A DNA stretch of 64,000 bases, taken from the NCBI RefSeq assembly GCF_024599795.1, contig NZ_CP102246.1:682001-746000 (forward strand), given 5' to 3'. The notes beneath the pieces are model-generated. The model was not told the origin of the DNA, searched no databases, and worked only from the letters and a program-made list of their open reading frames with translations. A program made the translations under genes and the position numbers. Position 1 is the first letter of the stretch, and each line of letters opens with the position of its first letter. Of this stretch, positions 1-8,946 are shown one piece after another. Origin of the DNA: Enterobacter cloacae complex sp. R_G8. GTDB taxonomy: Bacteria; Pseudomonadota; Gammaproteobacteria; Enterobacterales; Enterobacteriaceae.

Positions 1-997
1 CGGTGGACATGCCAAGCCAGACAGGGTCAACCGTTGCCTGCTGCACGCTGCTAAAGAGATCGAACAATCCGATGATGATTACCAGGCTGGTATCTTTGAA
101 GAGGGCGATGATGGTGTTCACCAGCCCCGGGATAACCAGCTTGAGCGCTTGCGGGAGGATGACCAGCCCCTGTGTTTTCCAGTAGCCGAGTGCGAGTGAT
201 TCCGCTGCTTCATACTGTCCTTTAGGTAATGCCTGCAGACCACCACGTACTACTTCCGCAACGTAGGCAGACTGGAACAGAATGACCCCCACCAGGGCAC
301 GGATCAGTTTGTCTATCGTCGTGCCTTCTGCCATAAACAGTGGCAACATGACTGAAGACATGAACAGAACGGTGATAAGCGGTACACCACGCCAGAACTC
401 AATGAAAATAACGGAAAGCACGCGGACAACGGGCATTTTTGAGCGACGCCCAAGTGCCAGCAGAATGCCCCATGGCAGTGCGCCTGCGATCCCCACAGAA
501 GCAATAATCAGCGTCAGCGTTAACCCGCCCCACTGTCGGGTTTCCACGCGTTCCAGCCCCAGAAAACCACCGTACAGCAGTACCCACACAACAACCGGAT
601 ACACCACCGCCCAGCAGGCGATGTACCGTCCGCGTTGCGGCAGCGTTTTCAGGAACATGACGGCGATGGAGAGGAGGCCAATGACAAGCGCCAGATTAAT
701 CCGCCAGCGCTGTTCGTGTGGATACAACCCATACATGAACTGACCAAAACGCTCGTGGATAAACACCCAGCAAGCCCCTGCTTTGGTACAGTCTGCCCGG
801 GTTGAACCAACCCAGTTAGCCTGCAAGAAAGCCCAGTTAACGAGTGGCGGGATCAACTCCCACATAAGCCACAGGCAAACAATCGTCAGCAGGCTGTTAC
901 TCCAGCTGGAGAACAGATTCTTACGCGCCCAGAGAATAAAACGTCCACCTGTCGAGTGGGCAGGACGCGAGGAGTGCGACAATATCGCTTTAGTCAT
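1..997 (-). CDS. yhdY: Polar amino acid ABC transporter permease YhdY (partial, cut by window edge)
   Basis: Second inner-membrane permease of the YhdWXYZ polar amino acid importer, related to rhizobial AapM. About 332 residues are visible and the C-terminus lies beyond base 1. The protein starts MTKAILSHSSRPAHS, has several hydrophobic segments, and carries the permease loop that contacts the ATPase (EAAESLALGYWKTQG, followed by the ILPQALK helix). Two ATG codons are adjacent (1000 and 997). The one at 997 sits six bases after an AAGGA ribosome site that overlaps the yhdX stop, so translation is probably coupled to yhdX. The ATPase gene yhdZ is expected just outside the window. Identification is firm from close similarity to E. 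coli YhdY. Confidence 0.93.
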   Translation of the reverse strand, partial: MTKAILSHSSRPAHSTGGRFILWARKNLFSSWSNSLLTIVCLWLMWELIPPLVNWAFLQANWVGSTRADCTKAGACWVFIHERFGQFMYGLYPHEQRWRINLALVIGLLSIAVMFLKTLPQRGRYIACWAVVYPVVVWVLLYGGFLGLERVETRQWGGLTLTLIIASVGIAGALPWGILLALGRRSKMPVVRVLSVIFIEFWRGVPLITVLFMSSVMLPLFMAEGTTIDKLIRALVGVILFQSAYVAEVVRGGLQALPKGQYEAAESLALGYWKTQGLVILPQALKLVIPGLVNTIIALFKDTSLVIIIGLFDLFSSVQQATVDPVWLGMST

Positions 998-1006
998 CAT
1001 AGTTCC

Positions 1007-2188
1007 TTAGCGCTCGACCAGTGCTATACGACGGTTATACAGGTTCATCAGCAGTGAGATCGCCAGGCTGATAATCAGATAGACAGACATGGTGATGGCA
1101 ATGGTTTCAATGGCCTGTCCGGTCTGGTTAAGCACGGTGCCGGCGAAGAGTGACACCATATCCGGGTAGCCAATAGCGGCCGCCAGCGACGAGTTTTTGA
1201 CAATATTGAGGTACTGGCTGGTCAGGGGCGGAATGATGACCCGTAACGCCTGCGGAATAATGACCTGTCGAAGCGTCACCGTATGAGGTAACCCCAGGGA
1301 GCGGGCTGCCTCGTGCTGTCCATGCGGAACTGCCTGGATCCCCGCCCGAATAATTTCGGCGATAAACGCGGACGTATAAATGGAAAGGGCCAGCGTCAGG
1401 GCCGCCAGTTCAGGAATTAACACCATCCCGCCCTGGAAGTTAAAGCCCCGCAGATGTGGCACATCCCAGTGTAACGCGGCACCAAATAGCCAGTGTGTCA
1501 GTAGCGGCAGACCGATGATCAGGAGCGCCGCAATGGGCCATGTCTTGCGAAGCTGCCCGGTTTTGATCTGATGTTTGCGGTTATAGCGAAACAGCCCGGC
1601 AGAGAGGGCGAGCGCGATGATGATCGCGGCGATAAAAGCATACATCCCTTCTGCGAGTTCAGGTGAAGGAATATAGAGACCACGGTTGCTCAGGAAAAAC
1701 AGATCGAAGGCATCGACAGCCTGACGTGGACCAGGAAGGTTACGCAGTACGGCGAAATACCAGAAAAAGATCTGTAGCAGTGGCGGGATATTACGGAACG
1801 TCTCAATGTAAATGGTGGACAGCTTTCGCAGCAGCCAGTTTTCTGAGAGGCGAGCAAGGCCAATAAAAAAGCCCAGAATAGACGCAAACACAATACACAG
1901 TGCAGATACCAGCAGTGTATTGAGTAAACCGACCAGGAACACGCGTCCGTACGTATCGCCTTCCTGATAGTCAATAAGATGCTGAACAATGCCAAAACCC
2001 GCACTGCGATCCAGAAAAGCAAAGCCGGAGGTAATACCGCGATTATTCAGATTGGTAACCGTGTTATGAATCAAATAAATGGCGATAAGAACAACCGCAA
2101 GAATGGCAATAATCTGGAATAGCCAGGCGCGGACCGCGGGATGAGAAAAGGATAGCGATCCTTTTACGGGGGAGCGGCGATGGGACAT
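1007..2188 (-). CDS. yhdX: Polar amino acid ABC transporter permease YhdX
   Basis: First permease subunit (AapQ-like, 393 aa) of the YhdWXYZ importer. It has an N-terminal transmembrane segment near residues 25-42, a long periplasmic loop, and a C-terminal membrane domain. That domain carries the inner-membrane permease signature EAARSLGLPHTVTLRQVIIP, which docks on the ATPase. The ATG at 2188 follows a GAGG ribosome site at a seven-base spacing. The gene sits 67 bases downstream of yhdW and its stop overlaps the ribosome site of yhdY, so the three genes form one operon. Substrates are inferred from the family (glutamate, aspartate and similar polar amino acids); nothing in the sequence fixes them. 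Confidence 0.93.
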   Translation of the reverse strand: MSHRRSPVKGSLSFSHPAVRAWLFQIIAILAVVLIAIYLIHNTVTNLNNRGITSGFAFLDRSAGFGIVQHLIDYQEGDTYGRVFLVGLLNTLLVSALCIVFASILGFFIGLARLSENWLLRKLSTIYIETFRNIPPLLQIFFWYFAVLRNLPGPRQAVDAFDLFFLSNRGLYIPSPELAEGMYAFIAAIIIALALSAGLFRYNRKHQIKTGQLRKTWPIAALLIIGLPLLTHWLFGAALHWDVPHLRGFNFQGGMVLIPELAALTLALSIYTSAFIAEIIRAGIQAVPHGQHEAARSLGLPHTVTLRQVIIPQALRVIIPPLTSQYLNIVKNSSLAAAIGYPDMVSLFAGTVLNQTGQAIETIAITMSVYLIISLAISLLMNLYNRRIALVER

Positions 2189-2255
2189 AAAGAAACCTCG
2201 GTAACCATGACTCTGGAGTGGGCACTGCGTTCGCAGTGCCCGTTACAGCTAAGAC

Positions 2256-3281
2256 TTAACGTACTGGCGGTGCGTACTGAATACCGCCGTTATTCCAGAG
2301 ATTGTTCTGGCCGCGTTTGATCTTCAGCGGGCTTTCCGAGCCTACGTTGCGCTCAAAGATCTCAGCGTAGTTGCCTACCTGTTTAATGATGTTGTACGCC
2401 CACTTGTTATCCAGCTTCAGATCCTTGCCAAAATCGCCTTCCGTGCCCAGCAGGTGTGCCATATCCGGGGTGGATGGTTTGGCGGCTTTCTCATCGACGT
2501 TTTTCGAACTGATGCCCATCTCTTCGGCGTTCAACATGGCAAACAGGGTCCAGCGAACGATAGAGAACCAGTCTTCGTCGCCACGGCGAACGACGGGCCC
2601 AAGAGGCTCTTTGGAGATCACTTCAGGCAGGACAATCCACTCTGCCGGGTTGCTCAGCTTGATACGCAGCGCGTAGAGTTGCGACTGGTCAGAAGCCAGC
2701 GTATCGCAACGGCCTGATTCCAGCGCTTTGGCTGATTCATCAGAGCGATCGAATGTCACCGGCGTGTACTTCATGTTGTTCGCTTTGAAATAATCCGCGA
2801 CGTTAAGTTCAGTATCGGTACCTGCCTGAATACAAACGGTCGCACCATCCAGCTCTTTGGCGCTTTTCAGGCCCGCTTTATTGTGGGTCAGGAAACCGAT
2901 GCCGTCATAATAGGTGACACCGGTGAAAGACATCCCCATGCCCGCGTCACGGGAGGAGGTCCAGGTGGTATTACGTGAGAGCATGTCAACTTCGCCGGAC
3001 TGCAGCGCGGTGAAACGTTCTTTTGCCGTCAGCGGGGTATATTTTACTTTGCTGTCATCACCAAAAACGGCAGCGGCGACGCCCCGGCAGACGTCAACAT
3101 CGATACCGGTAAATTTGCCGTTCGCATCGGCATAAGAGAAGCCAGGCAAACCATCGCTAATACCGCATTGAACAAAACCTTTCTTTTTAACGGCATCCAG
3201 CGTCGTGCCCGCATGGGCCTGACCCGCAACAGCAAACAACATGCCCGCGGCGGTCAGGCTGGCTATCATCGTCTTTTTCAT
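2256..3281 (-). CDS. yhdW: Periplasmic polar amino acid binding protein YhdW
   Basis: Solute-binding component (341 aa) of the YhdWXYZ importer, family 3 / AapJ type. MKKTMIASLTAAGMLFAVAG followed by an AHA-G cleavage site is a clean Sec signal peptide. This supports the start at 3281 over the in-frame ATG 48 bases upstream. The mature protein begins with the family segment TLDAVKKKGFVQCGISDGLP and contains SRNTTWTSSRDAGMGMSFTG and YDGIGFL. The reading frame is full length; as I remember it, the K-12 copy is annotated as a pseudogene, so here it is probably functional. It is the first gene of the operon and lies behind a sigma-54-type promoter (see 3363-3382), which implies expression under nitrogen limitation. 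Confidence 0.93.
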   Translation of the reverse strand: MKKTMIASLTAAGMLFAVAGQAHAGTTLDAVKKKGFVQCGISDGLPGFSYADANGKFTGIDVDVCRGVAAAVFGDDSKVKYTPLTAKERFTALQSGEVDMLSRNTTWTSSRDAGMGMSFTGVTYYDGIGFLTHNKAGLKSAKELDGATVCIQAGTDTELNVADYFKANNMKYTPVTFDRSDESAKALESGRCDTLASDQSQLYALRIKLSNPAEWIVLPEVISKEPLGPVVRRGDEDWFSIVRWTLFAMLNAEEMGISSKNVDEKAAKPSTPDMAHLLGTEGDFGKDLKLDNKWAYNIIKQVGNYAEIFERNVGSESPLKIKRGQNNLWNNGGIQYAPPVR

Positions 3282-3317
3282 AATGCATCCTGTGTGGCTA
3301 AATTTATCGTTATTGAG

Positions 3318-3357
3318 GTGTTTAAACACTTTTACCCGTCTGTGGCGTTGGCCAACG
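3318..3357. repeat. Two 12-bp perfect palindromes in the yhdW leader and start region
   Basis: GTGTTTAAACAC (3318-3329) and CGTTGGCCAACG (3346-3357) are both perfect palindromes. The second covers the transcription start predicted from the sigma-54 element at 3363-3382, and the first lies within the predicted leader. Either could bind a regulator, but no factor is assigned. Confidence 0.5.
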
Positions 3358-3362
3358 TTTAT

Positions 3363-3382
3363 AAAGCAAACGTAATGCCAGG
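3363..3382 (-). promoter_or_regulatory. Sigma-54 (-24/-12) promoter of yhdWXYZ
   Basis: Read on the minus strand, the element is CTGGCATTACGTTTGCTTT. It contains the GG and GC dinucleotides of a sigma-54 promoter, separated by exactly ten bases, and matches TGGCAC-N5-TTGCW except for T in place of the C at position six. The predicted start is near 3354, giving a leader of about 73 bases before the yhdW ATG at 3281. This agrees with the E. coli yhdWXYZ operon being counted among NtrC-dependent genes. The match and spacing are seen directly; promoter activity is inferred. Confidence 0.8.
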
Positions 3383-3454
3383 TTTTGCGCTCGACAAAAT
3401 AAGTGATAAGTGAACGCTTAATGCTGAGTGTAGACAGGCTTAAATAAATCGAGC

Positions 3455-3499
3455 GCCCCGAAACAGTGCGAAATTACAACCTGTGCCACAAATCGGAGC
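3455..3499 (-). promoter_or_regulatory. Two NtrC-like binding sites upstream of yhdW
   Basis: NtrC recognises GCAC-N7-GTGC. At 3455-3469 the sequence is GCCC-N7-GTGC (seven of eight consensus bases). At 3485-3499 it is GCCA-N7-GAGC, a weaker match. Their centres lie about 108 and 138 bases upstream of the predicted sigma-54 start and 30 bases (three helical turns) apart, much like the strong NtrC sites of glnA. The rest of the gap at 3282-3769 is AT-rich, and I see no gene in it. Confidence 0.6.
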
Positions 3500-3720
3500 A
3501 AAAGTTTGCCTGTCGGAGAGATTAAAATGAGAGATGGTTTCTGAGGTGAATATTGGCAGGGTAATAAATGGGATTAATAGGTGAAAATCATCACGATAGA
3601 ATATGAAACTTAATAAGATGCAGGAAAAAAATGTGATTGACTTCAGTCTGAAATAATTTCCAGGCATAAAAGCAGGGCTATTTTTTTACTTATCTGAAAA
3701 TACTGCACTATTTAAAAGCA

Positions 3721-3744
3721 AAAGCGCGGACAACGCCGCGCTTT
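3721..3744 (-). terminator. Terminator after yhdV
   Basis: Nine-base stem AAAGCGCGG / CCGCGCTTT with a six-base loop, lying 26 bases beyond the yhdV stop. On the minus strand it is followed by a T-rich stretch. It separates yhdV from the yhdW control region. Confidence 0.75.
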
Positions 3745-3769
3745 CACAAGGTATGTTACGCCACTGGCG

Positions 3770-3991
3770 TTACCGGGTCAGGGCAACAATACCCAGCGTT
3801 AAGCCCGCTACAGCGGCAGCACCGCCGGCGATAGCACCTGCTGTTTCCCAGTTATCCTGAGTGGTGCCTTTCATACAGGTATTGGTATGAACCAGTCGGC
3901 CCTGATCGTCGTATACCGGTACACATGGAGAGTCGTGCGCGCATCCAGCCAGCAGCGCAGCGAGTAGTGCAACGGAAATGAATCTTTTCAT
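3770..3991 (-). CDS. yhdV: Small lipoprotein YhdV
   Basis: Predicted lipoprotein of 73 aa. MKRFISVALLAALLAGC is a signal peptide ending in a lipobox (LAGC), so Cys17 should be lipidated. Serine follows two residues later rather than aspartate at +2, which favours export to the outer membrane. A short hydrophilic middle is followed by a glycine/alanine-rich hydrophobic C-terminal segment (AGAIAGGAAAVAGLTLGIVAL) like those of glycine-zipper lipoproteins. The function is unknown in the family. It lies between acrF and the yhdW operon as in E. coli, with its own terminator on one side and the acrF terminator on the other, so it is probably a single-gene transcript. Confidence 0.88.
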   Translation of the reverse strand: MKRFISVALLAALLAGCAHDSPCVPVYDDQGRLVHTNTCMKGTTQDNWETAGAIAGGAAAVAGLTLGIVALTR

Positions 3992-4257
3992 GATGTTACC
4001 TCAGTATTATTTCGCATTCGCTATAAAGCCAGGAGGGCCATTAACGAACTGGAGCTTATTTTACCACCGGGATAACCCCGCGTTACACGAGGAATAATCT
4101 CAAATTATGTGGTTTGTAAACATCGTGGAGAAAAGCGTTTAGTCAGAGCGAATTAATGGAGAAATTATGGAGTGGCAATATGAGATTTTTACTTAATGCA
4201 AACGAGTGATTTTTAAAGCTGACAAATATAAAACCTAATACACTGTTTATATTGAGA

Positions 4258-4283
4258 ATAAAAAAGGCACCCGCGGTGCCTTT
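4258..4283 (-). terminator. Terminator of the acrEF operon
   Basis: Nine-base stem AAAGGCACC / GGTGCCTTT with a three-base loop starts eight bases after the acrF stop and runs into six T on the minus strand. The rest of the 299-base gap up to yhdV (3992-4257) is AT-rich and shows no gene. The yhdV promoter must lie there, but I could not fix it. Confidence 0.9.
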
Positions 4284-4290
4284 CAGGTAT

Positions 4291-7200
4291 TCAACACGCT
4301 TTGTGGCGGGTAAACCGTCTTCGGACAACCACAAAGAAAACAGGCACGAAGAAGATAGCCAGAAGCGTCGCAGAAAGCATGCCTCCCATTACCCCTGTCC
4401 CGACTGCGTTTTGCGCACCGCTCCCGGCACCAGTGCTGATCACCAGCGGCATAACGCCGAGAATAAAGGCCAGCGAGGTCATCAGAATTGGGCGAAGGCG
4501 CATCCTTGAGGCCTCAAGCGTGGCTTCGATTATGCCTTTACCCTCTTTTTCCATCAGATCTTTAGCAAACTCGACGATCAGAATGGCGTTTTTGGCCGAC
4601 AAACCAATCGTTGTCAGCAGACCTACCTGGAAATAGACGTCATTATTTAAGCCACGTAACGATGCCGCAATAAAGGCCCCAATGACCCCCAACGGCACCA
4701 CCAGCATCACTGAGAATGGGATGGACCAGCTTTCGTAAAGGGCAGCCAGGCACAGGAACACCACAATCAGTGAAATGGCATACAGGGCAGGAGCCTGGTT
4801 TCCGGACAGTCGCTCCTGATAAGACATTCCTGTCCAGTCAAAGCCGATGCCGGAAGGCAGTTTTGCAGCAAGACTCTCCATCAGTGCCATTGCCTCTCCG
4901 GTACTTTTACCGGGTGCAGACTCACCAATAATCTCCATGGATGGCACTCCGTTGTAACGCTCCAGGCGAGGGGAACCGTATACCCAGCGAGAGGTACTAA
5001 AGGCGGAGAAAGGCACCATTTCGCCATTCGCGCTGCGTACATAGAGGTTGTTGATGTCCCCGGGCAGCATACGGAAGCGCGCATCGGCCTGAACATACAC
5101 TTTTTTCACCCGTCCATGATCGATAAAGTCATTTACATAGGTTCCCCCTAATGCCGTCGAAATGGTCTGGTTGACATCAGAAAGACTGATACCCAGCGCC
5201 TGAGCCTTCTCCTGGTCGACATCCAGTTTAAACTGAGGGGTATCTTCAAGACCGTTGGGGCGCACGCGTACCAGCATGTCAGGGTGTGCTTTCACCAGTC
5301 CGAGCAATTTATTCCGTGCCTGAGTCAGCTGGGTATGGCCCAGATTTGCCTGGTCAATCAGTTCAAAGTCGAAGCCCGTTGCAGTTCCCAGCTCGATAAT
5401 CGCAGGCAGGTTGAACGGAAATACGAGACCGTCTTTTATCTGGCTGAAGGCTTTTGTCGCGCGGCCAACAATTGCTTCAACGCTATTTTCCGCGCCCGGT
5501 CGCGCTTCCCAGGGTTTCAGGCTGACGAAGGCAATTCCGGCGTTCTGGCCCTGACCGCTAAAGCTAAAACCATTTACCGTAAAGACGGATTCGACGTTGG
5601 CCTTTTCGTTATTCAGGTAATAGTTCTGTACCTGGTCGAGAACCTGCTGCGTGCGCGTCTGGGTTGCACCGGCCGGAAGCTGAACCATCGTCATAAATAC
5701 GCCCTGGTCCTCTTCGGGCAGGAAGGAGGTGGGTAAACGCAGAAACAGTACCGCCATGCCACCGACGATAATGATGTACACCACCAGATAGCGTCCGGTC
5801 TTGCGCAAAATACCGCTCACGCTGTTGCTGTAATGCTCCACGCTCTTGTCAAAAAGCGCATTAAACCAGCCAAAGAAACCGCCTTTTTTTTCGTGGTGAT
5901 CGCCGGATACCGGTTTAAGCAGGGTGGCGCACAGCGCGGGGGTCAGGATCAGGGCGACCAACACGGAGAGCGCCATTGCCGAAACGATGGTCAGTGAAAA
6001 CTGGCGATAGATGGCCCCGGTTGAACCACCGAAAAATGCCATCGGAATAAAGACCGCCGAGAGCACCATGGCAATCCCCACCAGAGCACCCTGGATCTGT
6101 TCCATCGACTTCTGTGTCGCCTCTTTTGGCGGCAGTTTGTCCTCTACCATCACGCGTTCGACGTTCTCAACGACCACAATGGCATCATCAACCAGCAAGC
6201 CTATTGCCAGCACCATCCCGAACATCGTCAGGGTATTGATGGAGAACCCGAATGCCGCCAGCACCGCGAAGGTTCCCAGCAAAACAACCGGCACCGCGAT
6301 AGTGGGGATAAGCGTCGCGCGCAGGTTTTGCAGAAACAGATACATCACCAGGAAGACGAGAATGATCGCTTCAAACAGGGTTTTCACCACTTCGTGAATC
6401 GAGATCTTCACAAACGGTGTGGTGTCGTACGGATAAACCACCTTCAGACCTTGTGGGAAGAATTGCTGTAGCTGGGCCAGCTTGCTCTTGATGGCTGCAG
6501 CCGTATCCAGCGCATTTGCACCGGTTGCCAGCTTAATCCCCAGGCCAGTTGCAGCCTGCCCGTTGATTTTGGTCACCATATTGTAGTTTTCGCCACCCAG
6601 TTCAATGCGTGCCACGTCCTTCAAATGCACCATCGAGCCGTCCTGGTTCACCTTCAGCGTCACGCGGCCAAACTCTTCCGGTGATTTCAGGCGGGTTTGC
6701 GCAATGATCGAGGCGTTCAGCTGCTGGCCCGGTACAGACGGTGTGCCACCTAACTGGCCTGCCGCAATCTGATCGTTCTGGGTTTTCAGTTGATTAATAA
6801 TGTCCAGCGGCGTCAGCTGATATTTGTTCATTGCGTTGCTGTCGAGCCAGATACGCATCGCATACTGGGCACCAAACAGCTGAACATCACCCACCCCCGT
6901 GGTTCGGCTAATCGCATCTTTCACATTCGAGGCGACATAGTCAGAGATGTCGTCCTGCGAGAGATTTTTATTGTCGGAAACAAAGCCGGCAACCAGCAGG
7001 AAGCTGCTGCTGGCTTTTTTAACGCCGATCCCTTGTTGCTGGACCTCCTGCGGCAACAGCGGCATGGCGAGCTGAAGTTTGTTCTGGACCTGAACCTGCG
7101 CGATGTCCGGGTCTGTACCTGACTCAAACGTCAGGGTAAGGGTGACGTTACCTGCAGAGTCGCTGGTGGATGACATATACATCAGGTTATCGACGCCGTT

Positions 7201-7407
7201 CATGTTCTGTTCGATAACCTGCGTCACGGTATCCTGCACCGTCTGGGCATCTGCGCCGGGATAGGTCGCGGTTATGGCAACCGCGGGTGGGGCGATAGTC
7301 GGATACTGCGCGACGGGCAGTTTGAGGATCGCCAGCCCACCAGCAATCATCAAAATGATGGCGAGAACCCAGGCGAAAACCGGCCTCTGGATAAAGAAAT
7401 TAGCCAT
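4291..7407 (-). CDS. acrF: RND multidrug efflux transporter AcrF
   Basis: Inner-membrane proton/drug antiporter of the AcrEF-TolC tripartite pump (1038 aa, the normal length for AcrB/AcrF). It begins [20 protein letters not shown], the usual cytoplasmic tip and first membrane helix. Two repeats, each of six membrane helices plus a large periplasmic porter/docking domain, follow. The proton relay motif [18 protein letters not shown] in helix 4 (near residue 407) keeps both aspartates, and [13 protein letters not shown] in helix 10 keeps the lysine partner. It lies 11 bases after acrE in one operon ending at the 4258-4283 terminator. AcrB is the closest alternative, but the acrS-acrE-acrF-yhdV context identifies AcrF. 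Confidence 0.95.
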   Translation of the reverse strand: MANFFIQRPVFAWVLAIILMIAGGLAILKLPVAQYPTIAPPAVAITATYPGADAQTVQDTVTQVIEQNMNGVDNLMYMSSTSDSAGNVTLTLTFESGTDPDIAQVQVQNKLQLAMPLLPQEVQQQGIGVKKASSSFLLVAGFVSDNKNLSQDDISDYVASNVKDAISRTTGVGDVQLFGAQYAMRIWLDSNAMNKYQLTPLDIINQLKTQNDQIAAGQLGGTPSVPGQQLNASIIAQTRLKSPEEFGRVTLKVNQDGSMVHLKDVARIELGGENYNMVTKINGQAATGLGIKLATGANALDTAAAIKSKLAQLQQFFPQGLKVVYPYDTTPFVKISIHEVVKTLFEAIILVFLVMYLFLQNLRATLIPTIAVPVVLLGTFAVLAAFGFSINTLTMFGMVLAIGLLVDDAIVVVENVERVMVEDKLPPKEATQKSMEQIQGALVGIAMVLSAVFIPMAFFGGSTGAIYRQFSLTIVSAMALSVLVALILTPALCATLLKPVSGDHHEKKGGFFGWFNALFDKSVEHYSNSVSGILRKTGRYLVVYIIIVGGMAVLFLRLPTSFLPEEDQGVFMTMVQLPAGATQTRTQQVLDQVQNYYLNNEKANVESVFTVNGFSFSGQGQNAGIAFVSLKPWEARPGAENSVEAIVGRATKAFSQIKDGLVFPFNLPAIIELGTATGFDFELIDQANLGHTQLTQARNKLLGLVKAHPDMLVRVRPNGLEDTPQFKLDVDQEKAQALGISLSDVNQTISTALGGTYVNDFIDHGRVKKVYVQADARFRMLPGDINNLYVRSANGEMVPFSAFSTSRWVYGSPRLERYNGVPSMEIIGESAPGKSTGEAMALMESLAAKLPSGIGFDWTGMSYQERLSGNQAPALYAISLIVVFLCLAALYESWSIPFSVMLVVPLGVIGAFIAASLRGLNNDVYFQVGLLTTIGLSAKNAILIVEFAKDLMEKEGKGIIEATLEASRMRLRPILMTSLAFILGVMPLVISTGAGSGAQNAVGTGVMGGMLSATLLAIFFVPVFFVVVRRRFTRHKAC

Positions 7408-7418
7408 GTCGTCGTTCC

Positions 7419-8558
7419 TTAACCGGCTGGAGTTGTAGAGGTATCGGGTGTGGCGACGACGGTAGCCCCAGGCCTGACTTTTTGTAACCCACTGACAATC
7501 ACGCGGTCACCGTCTTTCAGTCCTTCCGTGATCAGCCAGCGATCGCCAATGGCCTGGGATGCAACGACGGTGCGTGACTCGACCTGGTTTTTGGCGTTAA
7601 CAATCAGGACGGTTGCATCCCCACGCGGTGTGCGGGTCACGCCTTGCTGGGGAACCAGAATCGCATTCGGCTGTGTACCCTCATTAATGCGGGCACGTAC
7701 AAACATGCCCGGTAACAGCAGGTGCTGTGGATTCGGGAAAATCGCCCGCAGGGTGATGGAGCCGGTGCTTTCATCAACCGTCACGTCGGAAAACTGCAGC
7801 GTCCCTTTTAGCGGATAAGGCTGACCATTCTCCATCAACAGCTCGACGGTGCTGGTGGTCTCACCTTTTTGCAGGCTTGTCTGCTTCAGACGCATAAAAT
7901 CATTGCTGGACTGGGTGACATCGACATACATCGGATCCAGCTGCTGTACCGTTGCCATGGCGTTTGCCTGGCCGTTGGTGACAAGTGCTCCCTCGGTCAC
8001 GCTGGATTTACCAATGCGACCATCGACGGGAGAGGTGACTTTGGTATAGGCGAGGTTGATGCGTGCGCTTTCAACCCCTGCTTTTGCGGCAACGACGCTG
8101 GCATCCGCCTGCTGAGCCGTCGCGACGGCCTGGTCGTACTCCTGCTTACTGACATACTGTGTGCCCACGAGCGGGAGATAACGTTTCACCGTCAGGTGCG
8201 CAATATTGGCTGCCGCCTGGGCTTTCGCCAGCTCCCCTTTTGCGTTGTCATACGCCGCCTGATAGCTGGCGGGATCGATCTGATAAAGTGACTGACCAGC
8301 TTTGACATCGCTGCCTTCGGTGAAATTGCGACGCAGGATAATACCGCTAACCTGAGGACGCACTTCCGCAACGCGAAACGCATCGGTTCTGCCAGGAAGC
8401 TCTGTAGTGACATTCAGGGGGGCACTTTTAACAATATGTACACTCACCTGAGGAGGCTGCGGTTGATGTTGTTGGTTTTCCTGCCCATCGCATCCGGTAA
8501 GCAGTGCGGCGCAGACAATAAAACCGGTTAAGGATAAGCGTCTGAAATGATTCGTCAT
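7419..8558 (-). CDS. acrE: Efflux pump periplasmic adaptor AcrE
   Basis: Membrane fusion protein linking AcrF to TolC (379 aa; E. coli AcrE is 385). The signal sequence ends in the lipobox LLTGC, giving a lipidated Cys23. The order is then beta-barrel strand, lipoyl half-motif ([19 protein letters not shown]), alpha-hairpin (about residues 100-165), second lipoyl half ([20 protein letters not shown]) and C-terminal barrel and membrane-proximal domains ([11 protein letters not shown]). The ATG at 8558 follows AAGGA at six bases. It is the first gene of acrEF and is divergent from acrS across a 388-base gap. Confidence 0.95.
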   Translation of the reverse strand: MTNHFRRLSLTGFIVCAALLTGCDGQENQQHQPQPPQVSVHIVKSAPLNVTTELPGRTDAFRVAEVRPQVSGIILRRNFTEGSDVKAGQSLYQIDPASYQAAYDNAKGELAKAQAAANIAHLTVKRYLPLVGTQYVSKQEYDQAVATAQQADASVVAAKAGVESARINLAYTKVTSPVDGRIGKSSVTEGALVTNGQANAMATVQQLDPMYVDVTQSSNDFMRLKQTSLQKGETTSTVELLMENGQPYPLKGTLQFSDVTVDESTGSITLRAIFPNPQHLLLPGMFVRARINEGTQPNAILVPQQGVTRTPRGDATVLIVNAKNQVESRTVVASQAIGDRWLITEGLKDGDRVIVSGLQKVRPGATVVATPDTSTTPAG

Positions 8559-8946
8559 TACTGTTCCTTTAAATACCCATTAACCGATATTTCCGTGAAT
8601 CGGTGACAGGGCAGGGGACAAAAACAAAAAATGTAGCTGCGTATAATAATGAGGGTATTTAATGTTTTTTAATTTATAAGTGCGAATGAATTCACTAATA
8701 ATAAAAAAGTCAGAGCCGGAACTTATAGAAGCAACAAAATAGTTCTGGAAGGCTAATCAGGTTAAGGGCGTTTGATAACCGGTATTCATATATTATATGA
8801 ATCTAATTGCTGCTAAATATTTATCTCAATTATAAATTAAGCGGATTGACGTTTTTTGTGCAGAAATAAAACCGGTTTAAATGAATACTCCCGACGACCA
8901 ACCTCCGATTTACAGCTTAAATCTTGTGAGTAACGAGTAGTCGTCT
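8559..8946. other. acrE-acrS divergent control region
   Basis: This 388-base AT-rich gap lies between the divergent acrE and acrS starts and holds no gene. It must contain both promoters. The clearest landmark is the 19-bp palindrome at 8784-8802. The AT-richness fits the known H-NS silencing of acrEF in E. coli, but no specific H-NS site was assigned. Confidence 0.6.
8784..8802. promoter_or_regulatory. 19-bp palindrome, candidate TetR-family operator
   Basis: ATTCATATATTATATGAAT is a perfect palindrome with a one-base centre at 8793, lying 145 bases before the acrS start in the acrE-acrS gap. Its length and symmetry suit a TetR-type repressor dimer, so AcrS (or AcrR) is the likely ligand. 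This is inference from position only. Confidence 0.45.

Noticed and set aside
282..743. 153-codon plus-strand frame
   Set aside because: It lies entirely opposite yhdY.
3440..3667. 75-codon minus-strand frame in the yhdW upstream gap
   Set aside because: It overlaps the NtrC-like sites and AT-rich control region, resembles no known protein, and lacks a ribosome site.
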